Source: an uncultured Alphaproteobacteria bacterium
GTDB lineage: Bacteria; Pseudomonadota; Alphaproteobacteria; HIMB59; GCA-002718135
Assembly (NCBI GenBank): GCA_902612825.1
Contig: CACMET010000007.1
Location: 1-64,000, forward strand
Direction of reading: 5' to 3'
DNA: 64,000 bases
This document shows positions 54,219-62,754 of the stretch, piece by piece. A program made the position numbers and the translations under genes. The stretch's first letter is position 1, and every line of letters begins with the position of its first letter. Under the pieces are notes generated by a model. It made no database searches and had not been told where the DNA came from. It saw only the letters and a list, made by a program, of their open reading frames with translations.

Positions 54219-55559
54219 ATGAAAAAAATACTATTTACTTTTATTTCTTCTATTTTGTTATTTTCTAATTCGGTTTTCAGTATGACACTATGGACTACTG
54301 AAACTCAACCAGGAAGAATGCAAATTCAAGAAGAATTAATTGCAAGATTTACAGCAAAGACTGGAATTGAAGTTAAACTAGTTCCTCAGGAAGAAGATGA
54401 ATTAATTGAAAAAGCTTCTGCTGCTTTTGCTGCTAACAGTTTACCTGATGTAATTTTTAACGCTGCATGCGTTAATTTTTGTGCTTGGGCTTATGATGAA
54501 GGAGTATTCGACTCAGATGCTGCAACAGAAATTGTTAATTCATTAGGAATTGATACATATAGTGCAAAAGGTGTATTAGCTATGTCAGAGGTCGAGCCAG
54601 GAGTATATGCTTCTGTACCTTCAGGTGCATGGCCAAATGCTACTTACTATCGTATGAGCTATTACAATGATAATGGTTTAGCTACACCAACTAATTATGC
54701 AAATATTTTAGCTGGGGCTAAAGCTCTTCATAATCCACCAAATCGTTACGGAGCTATTGTTCCTACTGATGTTGCAGCTGGTTTTATGAGTCAATGGATG
54801 GAAACTTTTGCTATTGCTAATGGATTACACCCAGTAAAAGAAGATGGATCAATTAACTTTGATAAGAAAAAAACTATCGAAATGTTAGAAACTTATAAAG
54901 CTTTAGTTGAAATGTCACCTGAGGGTATCCATCACTGGCAAAATGGTAGAGACTTTTACGCAAGTGATGTTGTTCCATTAACTTTTTGGGCTTCTTATCT
55001 TTTAGATGATATTGCAGGAACAAGAGACAATGTTCCAATTATGGTAGATGACAATCCACAATCTCTAGCATTAGCACAAGATACTAATGTTATAGTAGGT
55101 ATGGCTGGTCCTTCTAATCCAGATGGTGGAACATGGGTTGAAGTTCACAACTTTGGTGTAACTGTTGATGCTAATACTGATGAAGCAGCAGCATTCATCG
55201 AATATGTTATGAACGAAGAGTATGTTACTTGGTTAGGAATGGCTCCTGAAGGTAGTTTCCCTATTAGACCAGGACCAAGTGCTGGTTCAAAAATATTTAT
55301 TGATGAATGGGGTAATTTACCAATTGGAGTAGATAGAAAAATTCCAATAAACCAAATCTATTCAAATGAAATTATTGAATCACTAATTAACGGATTAGCT
55401 GTTGGTACAAGATGGGGGGCTAAAGAAGGTCAACTTCCTGTCGCTGCTAAGTTAGTAAATAGTGGATTAATGAATAGGCTAATGATGGAATATATCAACG
55501 GCGATCGCTCTGCGGAAGATACTGTTGATATGCTAAATTCAGAAGCAGCAAAACTGTAA
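54219..55559 (+). CDS. ABC periplasmic binding protein (sugar type)
   Basis: This 446-residue extracellular binding protein of SBP_bac_1 type has a signal peptide (MKKILFTFISSILLFSNS, cleaved near SVFS) followed by MTLWTTETQPGRMQIQEELI. Other family marks are FAANSLPDVIFNAACVNF and HNFGVTVDANTDEAAAFIEYVM. It has AGGAGG at 54206-54211, seven nt before the ATG. Upstream, TTAGTATTTT occurs twice (54160-54169, 54173-54182) with a 13-bp period. Ligand is unknown; the adjacent oxygenase and PanB-like genes mean it need not be a sugar. Confidence 0.9.
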   Translation: MKKILFTFISSILLFSNSVFSMTLWTTETQPGRMQIQEELIARFTAKTGIEVKLVPQEEDELIEKASAAFAANSLPDVIFNAACVNFCAWAYDEGVFDSDAATEIVNSLGIDTYSAKGVLAMSEVEPGVYASVPSGAWPNATYYRMSYYNDNGLATPTNYANILAGAKALHNPPNRYGAIVPTDVAAGFMSQWMETFAIANGLHPVKEDGSINFDKKKTIEMLETYKALVEMSPEGIHHWQNGRDFYASDVVPLTFWASYLLDDIAGTRDNVPIMVDDNPQSLALAQDTNVIVGMAGPSNPDGGTWVEVHNFGVTVDANTDEAAAFIEYVMNEEYVTWLGMAPEGSFPIRPGPSAGSKIFIDEWGNLPIGVDRKIPINQIYSNEIIESLINGLAVGTRWGAKEGQLPVAAKLVNSGLMNRLMMEYINGDRSAEDTVDMLNSEAAKL

Positions 55560-55577
55560 TTTATATTAATTTATCTT

Positions 55578-55617
55578 AATGGGCTCCAGTTCTTATAAAA
55601 AAAGAATGGGGCCCATT
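55578..55617 (+). other. Strong stem-loop covering the start of the permease gene
   Basis: AATGGGCTCCAGTTCTT (55578-55594) and AAGAATGGGGCCCATT (55602-55617) can form a 16-bp stem with one bulged G and one G-U pair, loop ATAAAAA. It lies 19 nt after the binding-protein stop and includes the permease ATG at 55579 and a second in-frame ATG at 55606. It could protect the upstream message and hold down permease translation. No T tract follows. Confidence 0.7.
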
Positions 55618-56853
55618 GAAAAACAAGGGGTAGTACAAGCTTATACAATGCTTGTCCCAACTGTGGCCATAGTTATGGCCATTGTATTATTTCCACTTAT
55701 TGCTAATTTTTGGATAAGTTTTAAGGATGTTACTGTATCTGATTTAAGAATAGCTGAAATAAAAGTAACCGAAAAATTTCAAAAAAAACCAAAAACAAAA
55801 GGAGATATTTCTAAAGTAGAGTATCGATTTAATAATTTTTCAAAAAGTTCAAATATAAAAAATGTAAACTTCAAAGATATTTTACCTAAAGGTTTAGTAA
55901 TTAAAGAACTACCTAATAACTGTTCTATCTCAGATAATATAATAAACTGTCAATTAGGTGATTTTAAACCAAAAGAAAAAAAGAAACTAAAATTTGAAAC
56001 AATCGCAGAGAATGATTACTTTATTAGTCAGGAAAATCCAAAAGATACTTCACCAATTGTTAAAGGAAAATCAGAAAATAGATTATTAAACCTTGAATTA
56101 AAATTAAAAAATTTTGAAGAAATATTTACTTCACCAAACTTTTGGAAAACAATTAGAATAAGTTTTGCGTATTCTTTATTTTCTGCAATTGGATCGTTAA
56201 CACTTGGTATTTTAGCAGCACAACTACTGATGACCACCTTTATTGGCAGAGGCATTATACGTGGTATTTTTTTATTTCCATATATTGCACCAATTATAGC
56301 CGTTACTATTACTTGGAAAATTTTAACTGATCCTTTTTTTGGAACAATCAATGGAATTCTTACGCAATTACAAATTTTAAATGAGCCTATTAGTTTCTTG
56401 CAAGTAAGAGATATGACAATTAATTTCATAGGTTTTGAATTTAGTTTCCCAGTTGCTTTATCATTTGTTATTTTATTTGAGTCTTGGAGATATTTTCCTT
56501 TAGCGATGATTTTTATCTTAGCAAGATTACAGTCTGTTCCTAAAGAACTTTTTGAAGCTGCTGAAATTGATGGTGCTACACCTTTTCAAAAATTTAGAAG
56601 TATTACATGGCCCTTAATTCTAGGAGTATTATTTGTTTTGTTTCTTCTTAGATTTATTTGGACATTTAATAAATTTGACGACATTTTTTTATTAACTGGA
56701 GGTGCCGCCGGAACTAAAACTTTAACTGTAGATGTTTATGAAACAGGTTTTAATATTGGTAATTTAGGAACTGGAGCGGCAAATGCAGTATTAGTTTTCT
56801 TAATATTAGTTTTCGCTGCAATATTTATAATAAGATTTTCACCGAAAGAATAA
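55579..56853 (+). CDS. ABC permease, MalF type, with DUF11/Ig-like periplasmic insert
   Basis: This 424-residue permease has TM1 at about residues 21-46 and the core helices from about residue 190, with the EAA loop ELFEAAEIDGATPFQKFRS. Between them, residues 51-180 form a large extra-membrane insert. Residues 79-143 read like a DUF11 domain: NVNFKDILPKGLVIKELPNN, a Cys115/Cys124 pair, QLGDFKPKEKKKLKFE, matching the pattern of 'tDtLPaGl...C...C.lG.l.pG....l.'. Core function as a permease is sure; the insert identity is by pattern only. The ATG lies in a strong hairpin; ATG 55606 is an alternative start. Confidence 0.87.
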   Translation: MGSSSYKKRMGPIEKQGVVQAYTMLVPTVAIVMAIVLFPLIANFWISFKDVTVSDLRIAEIKVTEKFQKKPKTKGDISKVEYRFNNFSKSSNIKNVNFKDILPKGLVIKELPNNCSISDNIINCQLGDFKPKEKKKLKFETIAENDYFISQENPKDTSPIVKGKSENRLLNLELKLKNFEEIFTSPNFWKTIRISFAYSLFSAIGSLTLGILAAQLLMTTFIGRGIIRGIFLFPYIAPIIAVTITWKILTDPFFGTINGILTQLQILNEPISFLQVRDMTINFIGFEFSFPVALSFVILFESWRYFPLAMIFILARLQSVPKELFEAAEIDGATPFQKFRSITWPLILGVLFVLFLLRFIWTFNKFDDIFLLTGGAAGTKTLTVDVYETGFNIGNLGTGAANAVLVFLILVFAAIFIIRFSPKE

Positions 56854-56855
56854 GA

Positions 56856-58076
56856 ATGAGCAATAGTCAAAAAATTTTAATTTCTTTAATAATTAGTTCT
56901 TTTTGGGGGTTAATCAGTAATATTGTTTTAGGAGTATTTTTTATTCTTCTTATTGGAAGTACAATTCAATTTAATTATTTTTCTTATATTATTTCATCTT
57001 CAATAATCACATTATTGATTGTTTTTTATGATAGAAAAAGCCTACAAATTTATATTAGTTTATTTATTTTAACTTTTATATTGATCTTAATTTTTACAGG
57101 CCTTTCTCCTTATGGTTTAAATATAAATGAAAATAGTTTTTTGCAGATATTATTTTTATTAATCCAATCATTTATAATATTAATAGGCAATATTATTTGT
57201 CTATCTGGAATCAATAAAATGTCTTTTAATAGATTATTTTTAGAAATTTTATTTATTAGGGTTTTAAAAGGTTTTGGTTTTACTTTCTTCTTAACAATTG
57301 TGTTATTTCCATTTTATGTAATGATTTTAATGAGCTTAAAAACTCATCAATTATTAATTCTTAATCCTCTTGATCTATCAATTGATATTACAAGAGGATT
57401 AAATATGTTTAGAAGTTATATTGAACTATTTACTGATTGGGGATTTGGTTATTACTTACTTAATTCATTAATAGTTTCTTTGTCTTCAATTTTTATTGCT
57501 TTAATTTTTGCAATACCGGGTGCTTATGCAGTTGCGAGATTTAATTTTCCAGGAAAATTATTAATGATTAACTCAATATTATTAATTTATTTAATCCCTA
57601 TGATTACTTTGTTAATTCCTTTGTATTCATTTTTTACATTTATAAATTTAAGAGATTCTTTATTTGGACTTATAATTGTTTATCCTGCAGTTACTATTCC
57701 CGTAGCAATTTATATGTTACAGGGATATTTTCAAACAATACCTCAAGAGCTGGAAGAAGCTGGTTTAGTTGATGGGTTATCAAGAACTGGGGTTATATTA
57801 AAAATTACTTTACCTTTATCACTTCCAGCAATAGCTTCAGTTTCTCTATTTATTTTTATGGTAGCGTGGAATGAATATTTATTTGCATATATGTTTTTAG
57901 ATACTCCAGCTATATTTACACTTCCAAGAGGTTTAGAACAATTAGATGGAACAGAGGTGCCAAGACAGCATTTGATGGCTGGTTCAGTTATTGCAACCGT
58001 ACCTGTGATAGCAGTTTTTTTATGGGCTGAAAGATACTTAACCGGAGGCTTAACTGCAGGAGGAATTAAAGGATAG
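56856..58076 (+). CDS. ABC permease, MalG type, with extra N-terminal membrane domain
   Basis: This 406-residue permease is about 130 residues longer than usual MalG. The core (from about residue 138, FGFTFFLTIVLFPFYVMILMSLK) has six helices, the EAA loop ELEEAGLVDGLSRTGVILKI, and the C-terminal GSVIATVPVIAVFLWAERYLTGGLTAGGIKG. In front of it residues 8-118 form about four further hydrophobic helices with no recognised family. No ATPase gene is in this operon. The stop lies 3 nt from that of the convergent Gfo/Idh gene. Confidence 0.88.
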   Translation: MSNSQKILISLIISSFWGLISNIVLGVFFILLIGSTIQFNYFSYIISSSIITLLIVFYDRKSLQIYISLFILTFILILIFTGLSPYGLNINENSFLQILFLLIQSFIILIGNIICLSGINKMSFNRLFLEILFIRVLKGFGFTFFLTIVLFPFYVMILMSLKTHQLLILNPLDLSIDITRGLNMFRSYIELFTDWGFGYYLLNSLIVSLSSIFIALIFAIPGAYAVARFNFPGKLLMINSILLIYLIPMITLLIPLYSFFTFINLRDSLFGLIIVYPAVTIPVAIYMLQGYFQTIPQELEEAGLVDGLSRTGVILKITLPLSLPAIASVSLFIFMVAWNEYLFAYMFLDTPAIFTLPRGLEQLDGTEVPRQHLMAGSVIATVPVIAVFLWAERYLTGGLTAGGIKG

Positions 58077-58079
58077 TAT

Positions 58080-59150
58080 TTAACTTAGATCTATCCATTC
58101 ATTTTTTTCTGAACTTAAAAAACAACTATCTAAAATTTTTTGAATATCAGCACCTCTTTTGAAATCAGGTTGATCATTTTTACCAGAAATAATTGATGTT
58201 ATAAATCTTTCATAGTTAGAGGGAGTAGGGTCAGTTTTTACAATTTCCCAATCCAAACTTTTTTCATCATTAGGAGAGGTGGCATTTATATCAGTGCATA
58301 TTGAGTAGTAATTTCCCTGAGTTATAGGATCGTCAAATTTCATAGCTACTGCACCTTTGTCACAATATATGTTTAATTCTAATCTATTAACATTACCTGT
58401 TGCAAATCTAGTTGAATTTATTGTTCCTATAGCACCATTATCAAATTCTACCATTGAGATAAAAGAGTCATTAGCATCTAAAACGTATTCATCAATTTTC
58501 TCTCCTTTATCTTTAAAGGTTTTAAGTCGACAATTTATTTTTTTAATATTACCAACTGGATACGATGCAAAATCAAATATATGAACACCAAGATCACCAA
58601 GAACTCCTTTACTGCCATGCTTTTCTGATAATCTCCATAACCATTTTTGTTCCTCTTTCCAATTACCCCAATACTTACATGTTAACCAAGATTGATAATA
58701 ACTAGCATCAACATGTCTGACTTTACCTAATTCATTATTATGCAAAACTTTACTTAAGTTTTGCCAACCAGAGGAATTTCTGTAACTCAGATTAACCATA
58801 TTAATACAGTTTGTATTTGCTGATACTTTGTACATTTCCTCTGCATCTGGATAGTTTTCAGCTAAAGGTTTTTCTGAAAAAATGTGCTTATTTTTATTTA
58901 AAGATTTTAACGCAATTTCTTTGTGAAATGAATCAGGGGTTACATTGCTTATTGCATCAAGTTCACACTTATCAAGCATTTCATCAAAAGATGTGAACGT
59001 TTTATCAATATTATATTCTTTAGCAAAATTTAAGACTCTTTCTTCTATGACATCACAAACTGCAACTATTTCTACATCTTTAATATTTTTAAATGCTGTT
59101 GCATGGGCATTAGCCATCCCTCCAGTACCAACAATTCCTAACTTAATCAT
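58080..59150 (-). CDS. Gfo/Idh/MocA-family oxidoreductase (ThuB-like)
   Basis: This 356-residue protein starts [20 protein letters not shown] (Rossmann motif), has [12 protein letters not shown] for the EKP motif and [16 protein letters not shown] with the active-site Asp/His. It overlaps the thuA-like gene by 4 nt (ATGA). In rhizobia ThuA and the Gfo/Idh protein ThuB together process trehalose and related disaccharides through 3-keto forms; the same pairing here, behind a sugar importer, suggests a similar role. The sugar is unknown. Confidence 0.85.
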   Translation of the reverse strand: MIKLGIVGTGGMANAHATAFKNIKDVEIVAVCDVIEERVLNFAKEYNIDKTFTSFDEMLDKCELDAISNVTPDSFHKEIALKSLNKNKHIFSEKPLAENYPDAEEMYKVSANTNCINMVNLSYRNSSGWQNLSKVLHNNELGKVRHVDASYYQSWLTCKYWGNWKEEQKWLWRLSEKHGSKGVLGDLGVHIFDFASYPVGNIKKINCRLKTFKDKGEKIDEYVLDANDSFISMVEFDNGAIGTINSTRFATGNVNRLELNIYCDKGAVAMKFDDPITQGNYYSICTDINATSPNDEKSLDWEIVKTDPTPSNYERFITSIISGKNDQPDFKRGADIQKILDSCFLSSEKNEWIDLS

Positions 59151-59933
59151 TTTTTATAATTATGATCTACTTGATAGCCTTTTACTTCAATTGGTTGAAC
59201 AGGATCTTTTCTTTCCATGTTATCAATACCTTTTGCTATTCTGTCTATCCACAAACCAGATGTTTTTTCAGGACAAACCCAATGAATAGAATTTTTAATT
59301 ACTCTTTGAACATCTTTATTATAATAAACAGGATAAGATTCATGTCCTGGTCTGAAATAAAATATTTTTCCATTTCCTCTTTTGTAACAAAGACCAGATC
59401 TAAATACCTCTCCGCCTTCAAACCAACTCACAAAAACTGTTTCATCTGGGGCAGGGACCTGAAAAGGCTCACCATACATTTCGGTCATCTCAATTTCAAA
59501 ATATTCTCCTAAGCCCTCTGCAATAGGATGACCTGGGTTACAAACCCAAACTCTTTCCATTTCACCTCTTTCAGCCCATCTAATATTTGCAGTTGTACCC
59601 ATCATTCGTTTGAAAATTTTAGAATGATGTCCTGAATGTAATACCAGAAGACCCATTCCTTCTAAAACTCTTTGCTGAACTCTATCGACAATTTTATCTT
59701 CAACCAACTTATGAGCTTTATGACCCCACCAAATTAACACATCTGTTTTATCTAATAATTCTTCACTTAAGCCATGATCCTCTTCTTTTAATGTTGCAGT
59801 TTTAATATTAAGACTTTTATCATCAGATAAAAAATTCTTTAATACAACCGTGAATTCCCTTTGGGTAAATTGATTTTACATGTTCATCCTCTTGTTCATG
59901 AACAAATTCATTCCAAATAACTACGTTTACCAT
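59147..59933 (-). pseudogene. thuA: ThuA-family (trehalose utilisation) gene with a frameshift
   Basis: Two frames together encode one complete ThuA-like protein of about 261 residues. The first 36 codons from ATG 59933 (MVNVVIWNEFVHEQEDE ... YPKGIHGC) end at TGA (59823-59825). Dropping one base from the six-base homopolymer at 59829-59834 restores the reading frame, giving [19 protein letters not shown] and then [42 protein letters not shown] and [13 protein letters not shown], all classic ThuA. The downstream part alone could start at GTG 59740 but would lack the N-terminal strand. Frameshift mutation, sequencing/assembly error and programmed slippage are all possible. The ATG lies 2 nt after the permease stop. 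Confidence 0.85.
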
Positions 59934-59935
59934 TG

Positions 59936-60910
59936 CTACCTTACTCTCCCTCCGTGAAATCTGTGACCAAGAATTGCGAGTATAATAATCAATCCATTAA
60001 AAAATTGCCTCCATACCCCACTCATTCCCATTGCCACAACTCCAACTTCCATATATGCAATAACACCAACACCAAACACAGCTCCTATAATCGTTCCTAC
60101 GCCTCCCCATGTGGGAGTTCCTCCAATAAAGACAGCAGCTAGAGCAAGTAATAAGTAGCCAAATCCTTGTGTTGGCCACCAGGTAAAATTAATTAAACAG
60201 GAAAAAATTCCTGCAAGTGCCGCACCTAAACCAACATACATGAACGCACTAATTCTTACCCAATTAACATTAATTCCCATTTGTGCAGCTGAGTCTGGAT
60301 TATCTCCAACATGATGAATATGGATTCCAAACACATGTTTCCTATAAAGATAATAGGAAAATATTGTAAATAACGCAGCCCAGTAAACTTGCATTGGAAC
60401 CCCAAAAAGTTTCCCAACTAATACATCGTAGATCCAGTGATCAGAAATTTCCATAAAAGAAATTGATTTACTATCACTAGCAACAAACAAAAATCCTCTT
60501 ATAAAAAATAGTGCTCCAAGAGAAGCAACCAACGATGAAAGGCGTCCGTAAACAACTAAACATCCCATAAGTATTCCAACTACTGCACCAGATAATATTC
60601 CTATCAAAATACATAATAATGGATCAAGTCCTGCCTTTAATAGAAGAGCAAAAATGTATGCTGACAATCCAAAAGTAGAGGCAAAAGACAAATCTATTTC
60701 TCCTGCAGTAACTAAAAAAACAAGAGGGATAACCATAAACATAATTACTGGAAGCATTACAAAAACAGATTGATGTAAATTTGGTCTCATCATTACTTCT
60801 GGAGCCCCAATTAGAAAAACCAACATTAAAATTATAAAGTAACCTAAACTTCCTAATGCTCTTCCATTTTTTCCAATTAAATTTTTAAATGTACTTTCTT
60901 TGGTGCTCAT
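59936..60910 (-). CDS. Ribose/fructose-type ABC permease (RbsC/FrcC-like)
   Basis: This 324-residue permease of the BPD_transp_2 family has eight to ten hydrophobic helices. Family marks: PLVFLVTAGEIDLSFASTFGLSAY (the EIDLS motif near the N-terminus), GDNPDSAAQMGINVNWVRISAFM (cytoplasmic loop that docks the ATPase) and LLALAAVFIGGTPTWGGVGT. It forms a homodimeric pore in this class. Its start overlaps the ATPase stop by one base (TAATG), and thuA follows 2 nt later. Confidence 0.92.
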   Translation of the reverse strand: MSTKESTFKNLIGKNGRALGSLGYFIILMLVFLIGAPEVMMRPNLHQSVFVMLPVIMFMVIPLVFLVTAGEIDLSFASTFGLSAYIFALLLKAGLDPLLCILIGILSGAVVGILMGCLVVYGRLSSLVASLGALFFIRGFLFVASDSKSISFMEISDHWIYDVLVGKLFGVPMQVYWAALFTIFSYYLYRKHVFGIHIHHVGDNPDSAAQMGINVNWVRISAFMYVGLGAALAGIFSCLINFTWWPTQGFGYLLLALAAVFIGGTPTWGGVGTIIGAVFGVGVIAYMEVGVVAMGMSGVWRQFFNGLIIILAILGHRFHGGRVR

Positions 60911-61656
60911 TAATGTTTACTCACTGCATCTTTCATAACTTTCATAAGTGCTTCAGGCCCCTCAATGTCATTTTTATTTAATTGATGAACGACTTCACCT
61001 CTGTCTAAAACAATAAATCTATCAGAGATATCATAGACATGATAAATATTGTGACCAATAAATAAAACTGATCTTCCAGATTTTTTTACATTATCTACAA
61101 AATCAAAAACTTTTTGAGTTTCAATGAGTGAAAGGGCTGTAGTTGGCTCATCTAATACAATTAATTCTGCATTGTTATAAATGGCTCTTGCTATAGCTAC
61201 TCCTTGTCTTTCACCACCTGATAAATTACCTACAGGTGATTCCGCATCTATTAATTTTGATGTAAAACCAATTTCTCTAATTAATTTGTTTGCTTCTCTT
61301 ACTTGTTCTTTTTCCCTTATAAAACCAAATCTATGTTTTAATTCTTTACCCATAAAAATATTCCACACTATCGATTGTTGTGGACATAAAGCTCTGTCTT
61401 GAAAAACAGTTTCTATTCCAGCCTCTCTGGCTTTTGAGGCATTCCAATTTTTAACTTCATTTCCTCTAATTATAATTTGACCATCGTCAGGAGCATGAAC
61501 ACCAACTAACGTTTTAATTAAGGTAGATTTACCAGCTCCATTATCTCCAATAAGTCCAACAACTTCTCCAACATCAACTTTTATTGATGCTTTTTTTAAT
61601 GCTGTGATTCCGCCAAAACTTTTGGAAACATTTTTAAGTTCTATTATTGCACTCAT
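60910..61656 (-). CDS. Ribose/fructose-type ABC ATPase, single domain (FrcA-like)
   Basis: This 248-residue ATPase has Walker A GDNGAGKST, signature LSGGERQGVAIARAI, Walker B LIVLDEPTTAL and an H-loop FIGHN. Most sugar ATPases of this class (RbsA, MglA) are fused tandem proteins of about 500 residues; this one has a single ATPase domain, as in FrcA, and would work as a homodimer. It starts 6 nt after the hairpin that follows the binding-protein gene. Confidence 0.9.
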   Translation of the reverse strand: MSAIIELKNVSKSFGGITALKKASIKVDVGEVVGLIGDNGAGKSTLIKTLVGVHAPDDGQIIIRGNEVKNWNASKAREAGIETVFQDRALCPQQSIVWNIFMGKELKHRFGFIREKEQVREANKLIREIGFTSKLIDAESPVGNLSGGERQGVAIARAIYNNAELIVLDEPTTALSLIETQKVFDFVDNVKKSGRSVLFIGHNIYHVYDISDRFIVLDRGEVVHQLNKNDIEGPEALMKVMKDAVSKH

Positions 61657-61662
61657 ATATGT

Positions 61663-61689
61663 AGCTGATCTACTTACAGTAGATCAGCT
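61663..61689 (-). terminator. Stem-loop between binding-protein and ATPase genes (no T tract)
   Basis: AGCTGATCTAC (61663-61673), loop TTACA and GTAGATCAGCT (61679-61689) form a perfect 11-bp stem. On the minus strand it begins 14 nt after the binding-protein stop and ends 6 nt before the ATPase start. Without a T run it is more likely a 3'-end stabiliser of the binding-protein message, and it may occlude the ATPase ribosome-binding site. Confidence 0.75.
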
Positions 61690-61702
61690 CTGTTTGATAT
61701 AT

Positions 61703-62692
61703 TTATCTTAAACCTGCGTTAGCAAGTTCCATAACAGATTTATAATTTTCAGTATGTACAAATCCTGCACCAGTATCTTGATTTAATGCTCCAGTTCCAA
61801 GAACTTTCATTTGACATAAAGCAAGTACAGGTAGGTAGCCTTGTAAGAATGGTTGCTGATCAGAAGTTAAATGAACATAACCATTTTCAAAAGCCGTCAT
61901 GATTTGTGGACTAGTATCAAAGCCGATTTGCAATAATTCTCCTGGACCATATCCAGCAGCTTTAGCATATGCCTCAGCATTTCCTAGTTTTTGACCACCA
62001 TCATGTACAATAATTTTTGTATCAGGATTTGCAGCTAGTGCAGCTGAAAACACAGGGATTGCAAGATTTGGATCAGTTGCTTGTTCTGGAGTACCATCTA
62101 GAACTACAACATTCATTCCATGTTCTTCAAAAATTATTCTAGCACCATCTTCTCTTTGTGCTCTTGAATAATCTCCAATTGGAACCATTACAATAGCAGT
62201 ATCACCAGCTTTAAGATCAAATCTTCTAATCGCTTCTCTTGCCAATTCTTTACCTTGAGTTGCAAGATTTGCACCAACGTATCCACCTCCAAAAGCAGCT
62301 CTTACTGCAGGAACATCAACGTTTTGATACATCATTAAGATACCAGCTTCACTAGCCATTTTAGCTAGTGGCATAATTGCATCATCACCCGGGTGACCCA
62401 TCATACCAATACCATCAACTCCTGCACCAATAGCTTCTCTTAGTTGTTGTATCATTCTGTCTGACTGCCATTCTGAATAAAGAATTTCTGCATCAGCACC
62501 AGTATCTCTAATAGCATTTTCAGCACCAGTTTGAACTATTCCAGCAAAACCATCACCTTCAGCTCCACCAGCAAAGAAGTGAATTCTTACATCACTACAC
62601 CATCCATCACCTAAGTTTTTATCAATAGCATAAACTGAACCACTGAAAGAAAAAACGAAGAGTGTTGATAATAAAATTTTTAATATTTTCAT
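61703..62692 (-). CDS. Ribose/fructose-type periplasmic sugar-binding protein
   Basis: This 329-residue Peripla_BP_4 protein has a signal peptide (MKILKILLSTLFVFSFSGS, cleaved after VYA), then a cysteine-containing N-terminus (GDGWCSDVRIHFFAGG), and two lobes with IGAGVDGIGMMGHPGDDAIMP, YSRAQREDGARII and ELLQIGFDTSPQIM. The layout matches sugar-binding proteins of RbsB/FrcB type. A second Cys (LALCQMKVLG) may bond with the first. GGGAGG stands 4-5 nt before the ATG. With ThuA and Gfo/Idh partners its ligand may be a disaccharide or glycoside instead of a simple pentose. Confidence 0.9.
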   Translation of the reverse strand: MKILKILLSTLFVFSFSGSVYAIDKNLGDGWCSDVRIHFFAGGAEGDGFAGIVQTGAENAIRDTGADAEILYSEWQSDRMIQQLREAIGAGVDGIGMMGHPGDDAIMPLAKMASEAGILMMYQNVDVPAVRAAFGGGYVGANLATQGKELAREAIRRFDLKAGDTAIVMVPIGDYSRAQREDGARIIFEEHGMNVVVLDGTPEQATDPNLAIPVFSAALAANPDTKIIVHDGGQKLGNAEAYAKAAGYGPGELLQIGFDTSPQIMTAFENGYVHLTSDQQPFLQGYLPVLALCQMKVLGTGALNQDTGAGFVHTENYKSVMELANAGLR

Positions 62693-62754
62693 TATTCCTC
62701 CCTTGAATAAATATAATGTAAATGAACTTAAAAAATTAAATTAGTAATGTCAAC

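Noticed and set aside
59162-59512. Plus-strand frame of 116 codons over thuA
   Set aside because: It is antisense to the conserved ThuA reading frame and has no plausible ribosome-binding site.
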